From assembly GCA_032358165.1 (NCBI GenBank), contig JAALGY010000010.1, forward strand, positions 930,001 to 994,000: 64,000 nt of DNA, read 5' to 3'. Origin of the DNA: Diplosphaera chodatii. Its lineage: Eukaryota; Chlorophyta; Trebouxiophyceae; Prasiolales; Stichococcaceae. Below are positions 1 through 10,477 of the stretch, in pieces (positions within the stretch are counted from its first letter, which is position 1; the number at the start of each line of letters is the position of its first letter). The position numbers were made by a program, and so were the translations under genes. Under the pieces are notes generated by a model. That model saw nothing but the letters and a program-made list of their open reading frames with translations. It was not told where the DNA came from and searched no databases.

Positions 1-763
1 CCATGATCTCGCGCCACTCCTCACTTCGATCCCCATCAGCTGAGAACACAGGCCTGACTACGTGACACGAGTCAGCCCTACTTGTCTTCCACATGCGCTT
101 CAGAGCGCACCGCTCGCCGGAGTTGTCGAGTGAGTCCTCGAACACGCCACCGGTGCCGGTGAGCATTGTGCGCTTGAAGCTGTCAGCCCGGAGCCTGTAT
201 GCCATGACGGCCACGACCCCCATGAGCACAGCTGTTCTCAGTAGGCTGAGGCCTGACGGCCAAGCCATGCTGCGCTGACAGTTGCAGCTGCACACGCTGG
301 AGGGCTATAGTCAGGTGTTGACACACATCGAGGAGGCAGTGATGATGTGCAACTGCTAACTTGCTCTGCAGCAGCGCTCAAGATGCATGTACTGTAGCAC
401 GCATTCAGAGCATGTCACAACATCCAAAAACAGGACGCAATTCACGTGAAATGCTCAGGCGACGGTTGCCACTCTGGCATGCAGGGCTGACGTCAGCTGC
501 AAGGTGGCGCTGTTGATCAAACGAGGGAGGTGGATCTGGAGATCCAGGGAAGTGGGAAGTCAGCAACGCACGGGGGATCACACGCCTGTCCGACAATGCA
601 CAAAACACGCAGATCTGCAGCTAGCCTGAAGCAGGTGAGCAAGGTTGCGACGTCATTTGACGAGGTCAGCATTTCGCCAACAAGACGGTTGTCCATGTAC
701 GTGCCGTCTGACGTTTGCAGGCCCGCGTGCCAGGATGCACTGGTGACGGGGCATTGCCATCCG
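1..763. other. intergenic, no gene supported
   Basis: Several short overlapping open frames occur on both strands, but none has homology or splice-site support. This is the upstream region of the cupin gene that starts at 764. I see no repeat, RNA gene or clear promoter element. Confidence 0.5.
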
Positions 764-2328
764 ATGCAGCCGCTGTCCGCTCGGGCGTGCTTCGTGATTT
801 TGACAGCGTTCCTGGCCGGCATAGTAGCTCAGAGCAGATACACGCAGCATCGACAGAAGCGAACCACCCTCAGAGGCGACACCTTCAGCGATGAGGCACC
901 AGGCCACGAGTGAGTGCCCAGCATGTGCACCTGTCCTGCCATGCTGCAAACCGCATGCGGCTGCCTCAGAAATGCTTCAGCGAGCATGCACGCGAGCTAA
1001 ATGTCGCGTCAACTGTTGCAGATGGACGTACAAATTCAGGCACAGCATCGTCACCAACAGCTCCAGCGGGCAGCGCATGAGCCTGTTCGAGTCGCAGGTG
1101 GCCACGTTTGTGCACACGTAGCAGTCACGCATGCTGCAAGCGCCTGTTGTCTGTGCAGTGGGTACTTCGCAAGCTACCTCACGAGCCTCTCCTGCATGGT
1201 CACATCTGCACCCTGCCTGCAGGCGCGTGCGGGCACCCCTGGAGCGTTGCCGGGGCGGTCAGCCTCGCCGCCGCTGCACAGCCATAGGTCGCAGACAGAG
1301 TGCTTCAGCGTCAGGTACGGCAGCAAGCTGCTTCACCACTGCGACCAGGCTGTAGCCAGGACTTCGCCATGCCGTGCAGCGCTTGTTTTGGGTGCACAGC
1401 ACGGCGGACCACTGACGCGTGTTCATGTGCTGCAGGCGAGGGGTCATTGGTTATTTCAGGGACGGCGTAGAAGGACACATTGCAGCAGACAGCGAGGCAG
1501 CACGGCAGCCGGTGTGCGTGCCGCCTGGCATGTCACATGCCTTTTGGAATGCGGCAGGGGACACAGACTTGCATGTAGATGTGAGGAGCTGTTCCGACAC
1601 TGGCATTGGAGTACCACATATTCGTATCTTCAGTATTGCCGTGGTGCTCTCAGTTGCTCCAGCTGCAAAACCGTGTCGACAAAGGGGCTGAGTGTTTATC
1701 TGTCCGTTGCCAGGTGACCCTGACACCGCCTGGCAATTCGGAAGCCTACTTCCGCACACTCACAGGTAACAATCTGCACGTTTGTTTTCACTGTATCTTT
1801 GCTCAGCATGTGGCTGCCACAGTAACGGGCCAGCAGCTGCCAGCGTTGCACGCAGTGCTCACCTACACATCGTCAGCATATGCTTCATCCTGGGGCCTCC
1901 AAGCATATCAGCCTTCAATTGACCTCACTACTGTTTACAACACAGGCTTTGCGGGTGACCAGGGTGGGATCGAGCTCAGCGCCCTGCACCTGCTGGTGGA
2001 CGGCATACGTCCCAGCGGCCTCTTGGGGCCCTGCCAGCTGCTGGCGACCTTTGTGGAGGGGGGCGTCAAGCTGGAGGGTCTGCCGCCAGGGGTGCGAACA
2101 CTTTGAGCATGGCCAGAAGCACACATCTCAGTGCGTGGCCGCTGCTCAATGTGCTCATGATGGATCATACTAGGCAGGCGAAGTACAATCCCAGCTGCTG
2201 TGTGCATCTGATCAGAATTTGCTGGGTTTGTGCAGGTGTGGTGGACCATCGAGAAGGTGCTGGTGCCGTGGTTCATCATTCCCGTCCTCGGCCTGACCGC
2301 ATTCCCACCCGAGTATGTTCAGGGGTGA
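764..2328 (+). CDS. membrane-anchored cupin-domain protein, copy A (7 exons, 249 aa)
   Basis: Exons 764-909, 1022-1097, 1223-1314, 1436-1580, 1714-1765, 1946-2091 and 2236-2328. All introns are GT-AG and phases agree through to a TGA stop. Residues from about 7 to 24 are hydrophobic (signal anchor or signal peptide). The centre is a canonical cupin: motif 1 reads HSHRSQTECFSVRRG, fitting HxH(X4)E(X6)G, and motif 2 reads PPGMSHAFWN, fitting PxG(X2)H(X3)N, so all metal-binding residues are present. A hydrophobic C-terminal stretch (KVLVPWFIIPVLGL) may be a second membrane segment. The model was fixed by alignment with the paralogue at 10478-11982, which shares domain order and both ends. Upstream in-frame ATGs exist, but this ATG places the hydrophobic segment at the N-terminus as in the paralogue. 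Substrate and reaction are unknown, because cupins range from oxygenases to binding proteins. Confidence 0.8.
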
Positions 2329-4032
2329 TCGTGTAGCTTGGGGACCCATCAGGCTGCGTATTCTTTGGTGTACAGCTGGTCAGCTGTAGACCATAACATG
2401 GGCCGTTCTGGATTTGTTGTCGAGCAGGTTAGGTTTGCACAGAGCCCCGTACTCAGCGTGTGTTGTCAGGGAGGCGCATGCCCCGCAGAATTTGTATCAT
2501 TTATGCAACTAGATGGCGGCGGTTGTGAGGCAGGAGCCACCCATGTTTTCGCCGCCATCCGGTCAGATCCATAACTGGCTGAAAGTTTATTGATGCGTGA
2601 GAGACGTCACAGGTTTTGGAGAGCCTGCACTTTCAATGCAGCAGCCTGATTGATATACCATAGGCTGAAACCTCATGTATGAGAGATGTCACAGTTTTTT
2701 AAGGGCGTGCACTGTCAATGCTGCAGCCTGGAATGCGACCAGCTTGTGCACGTCCATCCAGCTGTTCAATGGCTGAGCACGTCCAACCCTCGATGAACAG
2801 TTGACAGAAGTAAATAGATGGTCAAATCACTGCCGCACATGCACTGCGCTGCCAGCTGGAGCGGACATTCGACTATGATTTTGGCGGCATGAGGAGGCAA
2901 GCAGGAACTCGGATGCTGGATGCTGCTGTGTATTACGGCTGTGATGACCTGCGACTGCAAAGTGGAGGTACACCGCTCACATGTGAGCGGCACGGAAAAC
3001 GACATCTTTGAGATGCCATGAGCCTGGGGTGCCTGTGTGGGCTGTATGGGCAGCTCGTAGCAATTTGGCCTTGCCACCCTGCCTGCTTAAGGGGGGCTGC
3101 AGCTGATCAGGGAGATTCCTCTGATATTCCGCACGACGCGATCAGCAAGTGCAGCTGCCGTGACGGACATACCGTGCGCTGCTTGCCCCCTCAGAACACT
3201 ATTATCCGCCTGCCTATTCTCCGCACACCAGCAAGCCGCGCGTCGCCACAATCACAGGTAAGGTGACCTTGTGCACTCACAGACTGTTCGCGTGCTACCG
3301 GCAGAACCCAAAGATGTTGGACGCGGCCTGTTTGGTTGTGCAGCAAGTTGTGCGCGTCGTCTTCCCCAGCAAGCTGCCGTCTGTATGACACACTCCCAGG
3401 CGCTGGTCTCGCACTCGCACTGGAGCCCTTCGCTTCAGTTGTGATCCAGGTTTCGGGTCGTCTCGGGGCCCTTAGAGACCACATGGCATTTGTGCATGCA
3501 AACATGCTCAGGACACAGGAACACTTTGCTCCTGCAGATATCCGACGCATTGCACAGGCTTCTGACGCTATTGGCACACTACCAATGCACAGCACATGAT
3601 ATATATGAAGCCTGCATGCATGCCGCCCGGCCGCCGCGGAGGCACGATGTCGCATCGTGTAGCTTATGTTTGCCTGCAGGCCAGGGTCATGCTTCTTTGA
3701 CTCACTGTCAGGCGGGCGCTTCTCAGGCCACTAGGTCTGTGGTAGGCCTGGCCGGTGCCGTACACGATCCACCGTACTGCCGTAACACCTGTGGCTGGAA
3801 GCTACTTGGAAGAGGCTTGTCATGTAGTAACACATGTGAAATGGCACATGGGTGTGAGGTGACCTTGGCCGTGCTGCATGCACGGCAGACTGCAGAGTTC
3901 GAGACTCTTTGTAGGCCTGGTAGTACATGACGCGCAGGGCGCCAAGCGCCCAGGTCTTCAAATTTGCAACGCTGGCAGCCCCGTGTTGTAACTGCTGATC
4001 TGCCTCATGGCTATGCAGGCTGACCAGCAAGC
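2329..4032. other. intergenic; possible stray exon near 3336-3599 (+)
   Basis: No gene can be modelled. One plus-strand frame at 3336-3599 has protein-like composition (segment LGALRDHMAFVHANMLRTQE), but I found no flanking exon or family match, so it is not called. Two near-copies of a motif around ACAGTTTTTTAA/ACAGGTTTTGG (2608-2620 and 2690-2705) with similar flanks suggest a short local duplication around 2580-2720. Confidence 0.35.
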
Positions 4033-4909
4033 ATGGCGGTCAACAAGTCCCTCGCGCTGCTGTTGTTGCTGGCGGTGGCCGCTGTGCCACTGGCCTCGGC
4101 GCTCATCGCGCCGCTGAACGCCAATGTCAATGTCCGTTGCTGCGGAACTGGGCCGACCGGAGGCTGCGTGGACACCGGTGAGTCAGGCATGCTGTGTTGC
4201 GAGTGGCACGGTGGTAGTGCACATGGAGGAATGCGCATTCACTTGAGGACAGACAGCATGATCTATTCGGCGGGGTGTGGTGTCACCCAGATGCTGCCAT
4301 GATGCGTGAGCTGCGCCACACGTCTCACAAACCGGTCAGCAGTGTTGTGCTTCATGCTATGCCCTGCAGACAACCAGTGCAACCCCATCGGCGTCAACTC
4401 GTGCTGCAAGAAGGTCGCCACGCTGCCCAGGGGCACCCGCGTCAACGCACTGTGCTGGGTGCCGGGTGAGTGCGTGTGGAAAAATACGGTTCAGGTTTTC
4501 ACCGATCGGCAACACCTGGCCCACATGCTGCAGAAGCATGCATACAGCTCAGTCGGCGGGCGTACCGTGGCAGAGTGGTAGTGGTGATACCCAACAGCGT
4601 TGGATTGATTACTGTGGTCTCACATCCCGCTATTTGACGTGCAGGCCAGAGCGTCAACGGCGACCGTCGCTGGCTGGTGAGTCCAAGCATGCAGCTATGG
4701 TATCTGATGATGCGCCAGAGTCAGCCAGCAGACGCGCAAAAGAGGCCCGGCGCTGTCGCACCTGCATCGCTTGACGTTAGTCAGTGTTCGCCTGACCTGC
4801 TGCATCGTCTGGCATCGATCTGCAGGTGATCACTAGCCCGCGCAGGGGCTACATCTCCGACTACTACGTGAGCTGCGGCGGCCTGTGCCCGGTGCCGGCC
4901 TGCAACTGA
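4033..4909 (+). CDS. secreted cysteine-rich SH3b-type protein, copy 1 (4 exons, 118 aa)
   Basis: Exons 4033-4177, 4370-4465, 4645-4676 and 4826-4909, all GT-AG with consistent phases. Residues 1-23 form a clear signal peptide (MAVNKSLALLLLLAVAAVP, cleavage near ALASA). The mature part looks like a bacterial-type SH3b domain: it opens with LNANVNVR, continues with TLPRGTRVNALCW and GQSVNGDRRWLVI, and closes with RGYISDYYVSCGG. Between the first and second strands sits a cysteine-rich insert. There are ten cysteines in all, including two CC pairs, so the secreted protein is probably disulphide-rich. In bacteria and fungi such domains bind cell-wall peptides or glycans. A wall or extracellular role here is inference. 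It forms a tandem pair with 6291-7320. Confidence 0.8.
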
Positions 4910-6290
4910 CAGGGCGTAGCATACCGTAGCATGGATGCTGTGCCTCAAGCCAAATGAGCCCCTGCATGAAGTTGCTTGAGTTTGGAGATGCGATCGAAGT
5001 TCAGATTCTATCTGAATGTACCATACAGCTTGATGCACCTGAACCCCTAGTTCGTGGTGACATTGTGCTGACATTTTGCATCTGCGACGAACACGGACTG
5101 TAGCCCGCTGATGTGACCTTCAAAAACGTTGAAGTGCTGGCAATTCTTGAATACCACCTACCTCGCTGTAACAAGGGTGTTGTGCTTCACAAGCACGATG
5201 TCAACGATGTGCATACATACATGCGGCACCCAAGCCAGGCATCAAGTCGCCCAGCAGTGTCTGGTGGTCATGTCGGGCCTTCATCTGCGTGGCGGCTGTC
5301 TGTACCTGCCTCGTACTTGTGCCCAAGTACGGGGACTAACCCGGCATCTGACCGACAATTGATGCTTGATTTATTCCTTGACATTCCAAGATGACTACAT
5401 AACTATCAGGATCCGCACTGGCCTTATCTGCCAGACCTGCACCACCCCACCTACCAACATCTGATCGCCTGTCTACTGGACATCAAGGTCAAGGTGCGCG
5501 TTGCGCCTCGTTGTACTGGATGCGCCTCCTGCACCTGCATGGCATGGGTAGGGCTGACGCCCCTGGGGCGTTGTCGGCCATGGCCAACAAGCGCAGGATC
5601 GACACCAAGGACTTGTGCAATGTAACATGCTAGACCGTGTGAGCAGTGCTGTTTGCCATGAGTCTCAAAAGGGCCGCGTCTTTGCGGTTGTGTGCGGATG
5701 GCTTGAACCGCAGCACAGTTGTACAGTCTCGAGATCGCCAGCTGCTTCGTCGCACACGCGATGCAGTCCGGTGGCTTTGCAACACGGCTGGGAGTTCGTG
5801 GATCGTCAGTTTAGGCAACACGCACGAAAGCAGCTGCATAACGATGGGCTGCACCTGTGGAAGCTGTTGCTAGCTTGCATGCTGTTAATGCGAGCAGGCA
5901 AGCGCTGCGACCCGCAGGGCTGTGCACCACTCCTTTGCATGCTGGTGATTGTGTTAATTGCATCGCAAGCCGCCCAGAAGCATCAGCATCTGCCAAACCG
6001 TACGCAATCTAGCTGGGTACGGCTGGAAGCCACTGCGTGGGGCCCCTGATCGTTGAAATCGTGGATCCTTCACGTCCCAGAGCGACAACAAGCATCGCAG
6101 ATGAACTGATTTCATCGAGCTGGACAGCTGGATGATGGCACCGTGACGTTTTCCCCTGAGCTCGCTGGCATGGGGGCATGTGCAGCATGCATATGGGGCC
6201 GCACAGGTGGCACTAACTGTGTCCCTGCCACAGCGGGAGTGTGTGTCTATCTGGCTGTTCAACCGTTGCCATGCATGTGCAGACTCAAGG
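4910..6290. other. spacer between tandem SH3b genes; one isolated exon-like segment
   Basis: No complete gene. A segment at about 5411-5500 (+) is open, starts after an AG, reads DPHWPYLPDLHHPTYQHL and onward, and ends at AAG|GTGCGC. It looks like a genuine exon, but I could not join it to anything. A second short frame at 5547-5632 encodes a basic peptide (MANKRRIDTKDL). TGTAA, the usual chlorophyte polyadenylation signal, occurs at 5167-5171, downstream of the first SH3b gene. Confidence 0.35.
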
Positions 6291-7320
6291 ATGGCATTCA
6301 ATAGGGCGCTGACGCTGCTGCTGGTGCTGGTGGTGGCAGCCGCGCCGCTGGCCTCGGCCATCATCACCCGGCCGCTGAATGCCAATACCAATGTCAGGTG
6401 CTCGCTGTAACCTACACGAAGACCCAAGGGACTCAAACTGACTACCATAGCATCTGTCTGTCAACCAAGGAGGTGCCTTTATTTACTGTCCTGTCAGTAT
6501 CACCACGTACCAGCCAGCCACATTGTACTAAGTCTAATTCCCTTGGATCTTCGCATTGTTATGTTACAGGTGCTGCGGAACGGAAGGCTACTGCGTTGAT
6601 ACAGGTACATGCGCAGAAAGGCGCGAAAGTGTGGCTACGACTTGCATCACTTATGCCTGGCCGTGGATGCTGAAACCTGCTGAACCCGCTCGGCACTGTG
6701 GCAGCATATCGACAACAGTCAGCATGGTCATGACCCTCTGTGAGGGTAGCCATTGAACGGCACGGCAGACTGAGCAATGTCATGTTCTGCCACGCGCACA
6801 CAACCAATGCAGCCCGGTGGGCGTCAACTCTTGCTGCAAGGTCGCCGCCACGCTGTCCAAGGGAACCAATGTCCGTGCCATCTGCTACGTGAGAGGTGTG
6901 TGCGGAACTGTTTATAGATCTTGCACCGAATGTCATGTGATGCTAATCTTTGCAAGGCAAAGAAAACATTCGTGGATGTTCGCAGCACATCAATGTTACT
7001 TGACCAGATTGCATGTCCGGTATCAACTATGCGATGTGATGCTGCCACAGTACTCATCACTTGATGCCATCTTGGTTTGCAGGCCAGAGCATCAATGGTA
7101 ACAATCGCTGGCTGGTGAGTGCACCCGTGACCGACCGCTTGGGAATTGCAAGGCTCCATCACGTCAGCAGATGTGCTGTAGGTCAAGTGACACGTTAGTG
7201 AAGCAGCGTACTGACGACTAGGTTGTCTTCGCGCAGGTGATTGACCAGCCCCGCAGGGGATATGTGTCGGACTACTACGTGAGCTGCGGCGGCCCGTGCC
7301 CGGTGTCGGCCTGCAACTGA
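6291..7320 (+). CDS. secreted cysteine-rich SH3b-type protein, copy 2 (5 exons, 117 aa; one non-canonical acceptor)
   Basis: Exons 6291-6397, 6570-6604, 6800-6895, 7083-7114 and 7237-7320. The last three have exactly the same lengths as in copy 1 (96, 32 and 84 nt). Signal peptide MAFNRALTLLLVLVVAAAP is followed by the same SH3b elements (NTNVRCCGTEGYCVDTG, TLSKGTNVRAICYV, QSINGNNRWLV, RGYVSDYYVSCGG). An extra phase-2 intron (6398-6569) interrupts the NVR|C codon, where copy 1 is continuous. The acceptor before exon 3 reads GCAC where copy 1 has GCAG. No AG nearby restores the frame, so this is a mutated splice site, a rare GT-AC intron or a sequence error. The gene is either functional with unusual splicing or a very young pseudogene. 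A TGTAA lies at 7521-7525. Confidence 0.7.
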
Positions 7321-8127
7321 GCGCACTCGACAGCCAAAGACATTATGGTAGTGTGACAGAGACACCCATTATGCAACAGTCGCTGGCTGCCGTGTACCCA
7401 TGTGCGACAGCGTGACCCACCATTTGAAAATTGCTTGTGGAGGTCATGAAGTGAGCACTGAGATTATTGTGCTTTTGTGCATGTGTGTGGTATGACGATT
7501 GACATTGCTGCTTGCTGACTTGTAATCGTTGCTGCGTTCACCGTGGACCAGCGTTTCAAGGCCTCCGTAGCCAGTCGAACCAGTGCCGTTTGACCCTTTC
7601 ACAATTGATTGCACAACCTATCAACAACGACAGCATGCTGGGTCAGTCCAAATATCGCTCCCGGGTGGCGACCAGACTCGCGTGGTCAAAACACTTCGGC
7701 ATTGCGGCTGGACACCACCGTTGCGTATGCGATCTTGTGAATCCGCAGGCTGGTTACGTCTGTTGCTGTGCTTTGGCGCACGATCAACACCGCAAAGGGC
7801 TTCCAAGGTCAAGTTGTAAAAGTGAACCCAACCTGGGCTCAGGCGTGCAGCTGGGCGGAAGACTTAGGCATAGCACTGCACCAAACGCGTCAGTCAAATG
7901 GCTGGCCCTGCACCGGGTGGAGCCTGGTCGCAGCGCGACACCGAACGGGTGGGTGACATTCAGATCGGTCACATGTGACACTGAGCAGAGGCTTGCCAAA
8001 CGCTCACCTGACCTTATGCTTGTCAATGCACGACACCTGCTAGCCGACCTCGTCTCGAGTGCTTCACACGTGATTGCTTCTGTATCCAGCCATTGACTGA
8101 AGTGGTTGCGCGAAGCATTTGACCGCC
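7321..8127. other. intergenic, no gene supported
   Basis: Open frames on both strands lack splice or family support. The stretch is the 3' flank of the SH3b gene and the upstream region of the YIP4 gene. No repeat was seen. Confidence 0.5.
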
Positions 8128-9702
8128 ATGGCGCATAGTCCGCATGCTTTGCACACCGTGCTCGCATCTGTGATGCAGCTGTTCCAGACGGAGGACGGCG
8201 CGCCGGCAGCCAGCAGCAGCGGGCAGCCCCAGGCAGCAGCGGCGCAGCCCCAGTCCCAGCGGCAGCCAGACTTCAGCTCCGGACCGGCGGCGTTCGGTGC
8301 CGGCGCCCCTAACACACTCGATGAGCCGCTTTGGGTGAGAGAGCACCTCCAGCTGCAGCTGGCCACAAGGCTTCTGGCTCATCTGATGCATGCATCAGAA
8401 CTGCGCGGCATTGCTAGCTTGGCGCCTGGTCGGTGCACACTGGCAGCGGCAAACCTCGATCTGCTGGCACTGCAGGACACCATACTGCGCGACCTGAAGC
8501 AGATATACCTGAACCTGCGGCTGGTGGTGTTCCCCTTCGGCTCCGATCGCGAGCAGCAGGCGCAGGCGCTGCGCAACTGGGACCTGTGGGGCCCCATGGT
8601 GCGTGGCAGCACACAGTTGCCGTTCATGGAGAGGCGCTCGGCTGTGCCAGGCTCGAGCGTGACATGATGGACAAATTGGCGCGATTGGCATGATCGCCTT
8701 CGCTTCCAGGGTTACTGTCCCAACTGACAGCCTGTTGCTTGACACGAAACAATCAACGAGCCCATGGTATGAGCTGGCAGATGGCGAGATGTTCTGCGCA
8801 TCTGACTGGGGCGCAGCCAGCTGCCACGTTTGTGCAGGAAAGTATTGTGACGAGGGTCTGATCTACTTCACCTTGCCTCCCTGCAGCTGTTCACCCTGGT
8901 GCTGGCGGCGTGCCTGTCCATCGGCTACGACCCGCCCTCCGCAGTCTTCTCGGTGCGCCTGGCAGTTGCTTAGTGGCCTGATTAACTGCACAGCTCACAT
9001 GACATGCAGGCCTTCAGTGGATCGCATGCATGTCAGCTGTGCACCATCCAGATGGTCGGCATTGATATAGGGTGGCTGATGTGGCTGCAGGTCGTGTTTG
9101 CGGTGGTGTCGTTTGGCAGCCTGGTGCTGACCGTCAATGTCGTGCTGCTGGTGCGCCAGGATGCACATGCTGAGCCGTGCGTGCTGGCATGGTGTGAACA
9201 GCACTTTGCGTGCTGGCATGGTCTGAGCCGCAATTTGCGCCGGTGTCCCTCAGACGTCTCGAAGTCAAGCCACTGCCCATTCGAGACCAGACTTGTCGAG
9301 ACTAGCGTCCGCTGTGCAACGCAGGGTGGCAACATCGGCTTCTTCCAGGCGCTGTGCCTCCTGGGCTACTGCCTGTTCCCCATCGACGTCGCCGCCGTGG
9401 TCTCCGTGCTCGTTCACCTGCGCATCGTCAGGTGGGCCACCGTGATTGGGCAGCCCCCTGCCCCCTGCCATGTACGACAGCAGTGCTCCTGGCCGCAAGC
9501 GTTGATGCTGGCTTGGTGCCCAGGCTGCAAGCGCTCAGCGCGTCGCCGCAGGTGGATCGTGGTGGTTGCGGCGGTGGCGTGGGCAGCCTGGGCGGCGGTG
9601 CCGTTCATCGGCGGCAGCGTGCCGCCGGCTCGCCGCGCGCTGGCGGTGTTCCCGCTGCTGCTGCTGTACACGTCGCTGGGCTGGCTGGCGCTCGTGCGGT
9701 AG
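8128..9702 (+). CDS. YIP4: Yip1-domain Golgi membrane protein, YIPF6/YIP4 type (6 exons, 237 aa)
   Basis: Exons 8128-8334, 8476-8598, 8887-8952, 9091-9150, 9325-9431 and 9552-9702, all GT-AG and in phase. The start ATG has a strong context (CCGCCATGG). The N-terminus (about 60 residues) is Gln/Ala/Ser-rich and disordered, followed by the family signature TLDEPLW, then [20 protein letters not shown] and [10 protein letters not shown]. The C-terminal half carries about five membrane segments, including the conserved [11 protein letters not shown] and the [10 protein letters not shown] helix. YIPF6/YIP4 proteins are multi-span Golgi/TGN proteins that bind Rab GTPases; in plants YIP4 acts with ECHIDNA in wall-polysaccharide secretion. 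Length and order match the family, so I regard the gene as intact. Confidence 0.93.
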
Positions 9703-10477
9703 CCGCAGCGGCGCCAATGCCAGTCAGGGCAGTAAACCTGCGCTCCAGCAGGAGGCAGAGGCAGGCGCAACCACAACATGGCCATGCGTCCGCTGCTGCT
9801 GGCATCCTGCTGGCGTAGACAGCGCTCAGCTGGCTTGCCCTGGTGTGCTCCAATTGCCGGCTCTGCAAAGCCAGCCGGAAAGTAGCCGGAAGCATGAAGC
9901 CATGCTGATGCCTCGCCGCCTACTGTACCTTATGCTCGGGTGCGGTGGCCCTGGGGTACAGTCGGTGGCAAGGGGCGAGCACGTACAAGAGGGCCGAAGA
10001 GCTATCAGTATGGCAATGACACCAGAACGCTTCCGGCGTTCAGCTGCTTGAGGACGATGGCCATCACACACTCAGCACTTGGTTGTCTGGGAGTAGACCT
10101 CTGCAGCATGTCTGGATGACAGTAAAGACGTGTGCTGACTGTCGCCATGGCAGCAGTTTGTTGTATGGCACTGCTTTCTTCTCTGCAGGATGCCAAGGGC
10201 AACATGTGCATTGGTGCTACTGTATCTCAGTATACAAGCATCGCCACACCCAACTGCAAGACTGCCAAGCCATCAGTAACACTGTACCAACTCAATATAC
10301 AAGCATCGCCACACCCAGCAGCAGCCTCTCAACCCTCATGATTGTGCGCAGAGATGTCACTCCTTGTACACATGCCCGTGGTGTCTCAATTGAATGTGTC
10401 AAAGGCACATAGCGGCATTCAGAGCAATAGCTAACTTTACTGTCCTCCAGGCTCTACTATCACCATGGTTAAATGCC
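9703..10477. other. intergenic between convergent YIP4 and cupin B genes
   Basis: This is a shared 3' region with no supported gene. A short direct repeat containing TATACAAGCATCGCCACACC occurs twice (about 10222-10241 and 10292-10311), about 70 bp apart. Confidence 0.5.

Noticed and set aside
653..949. Minus-strand open frames opposite cupin A exon 1
   Set aside because: Shadows of the coding strand, with no splice or family support.
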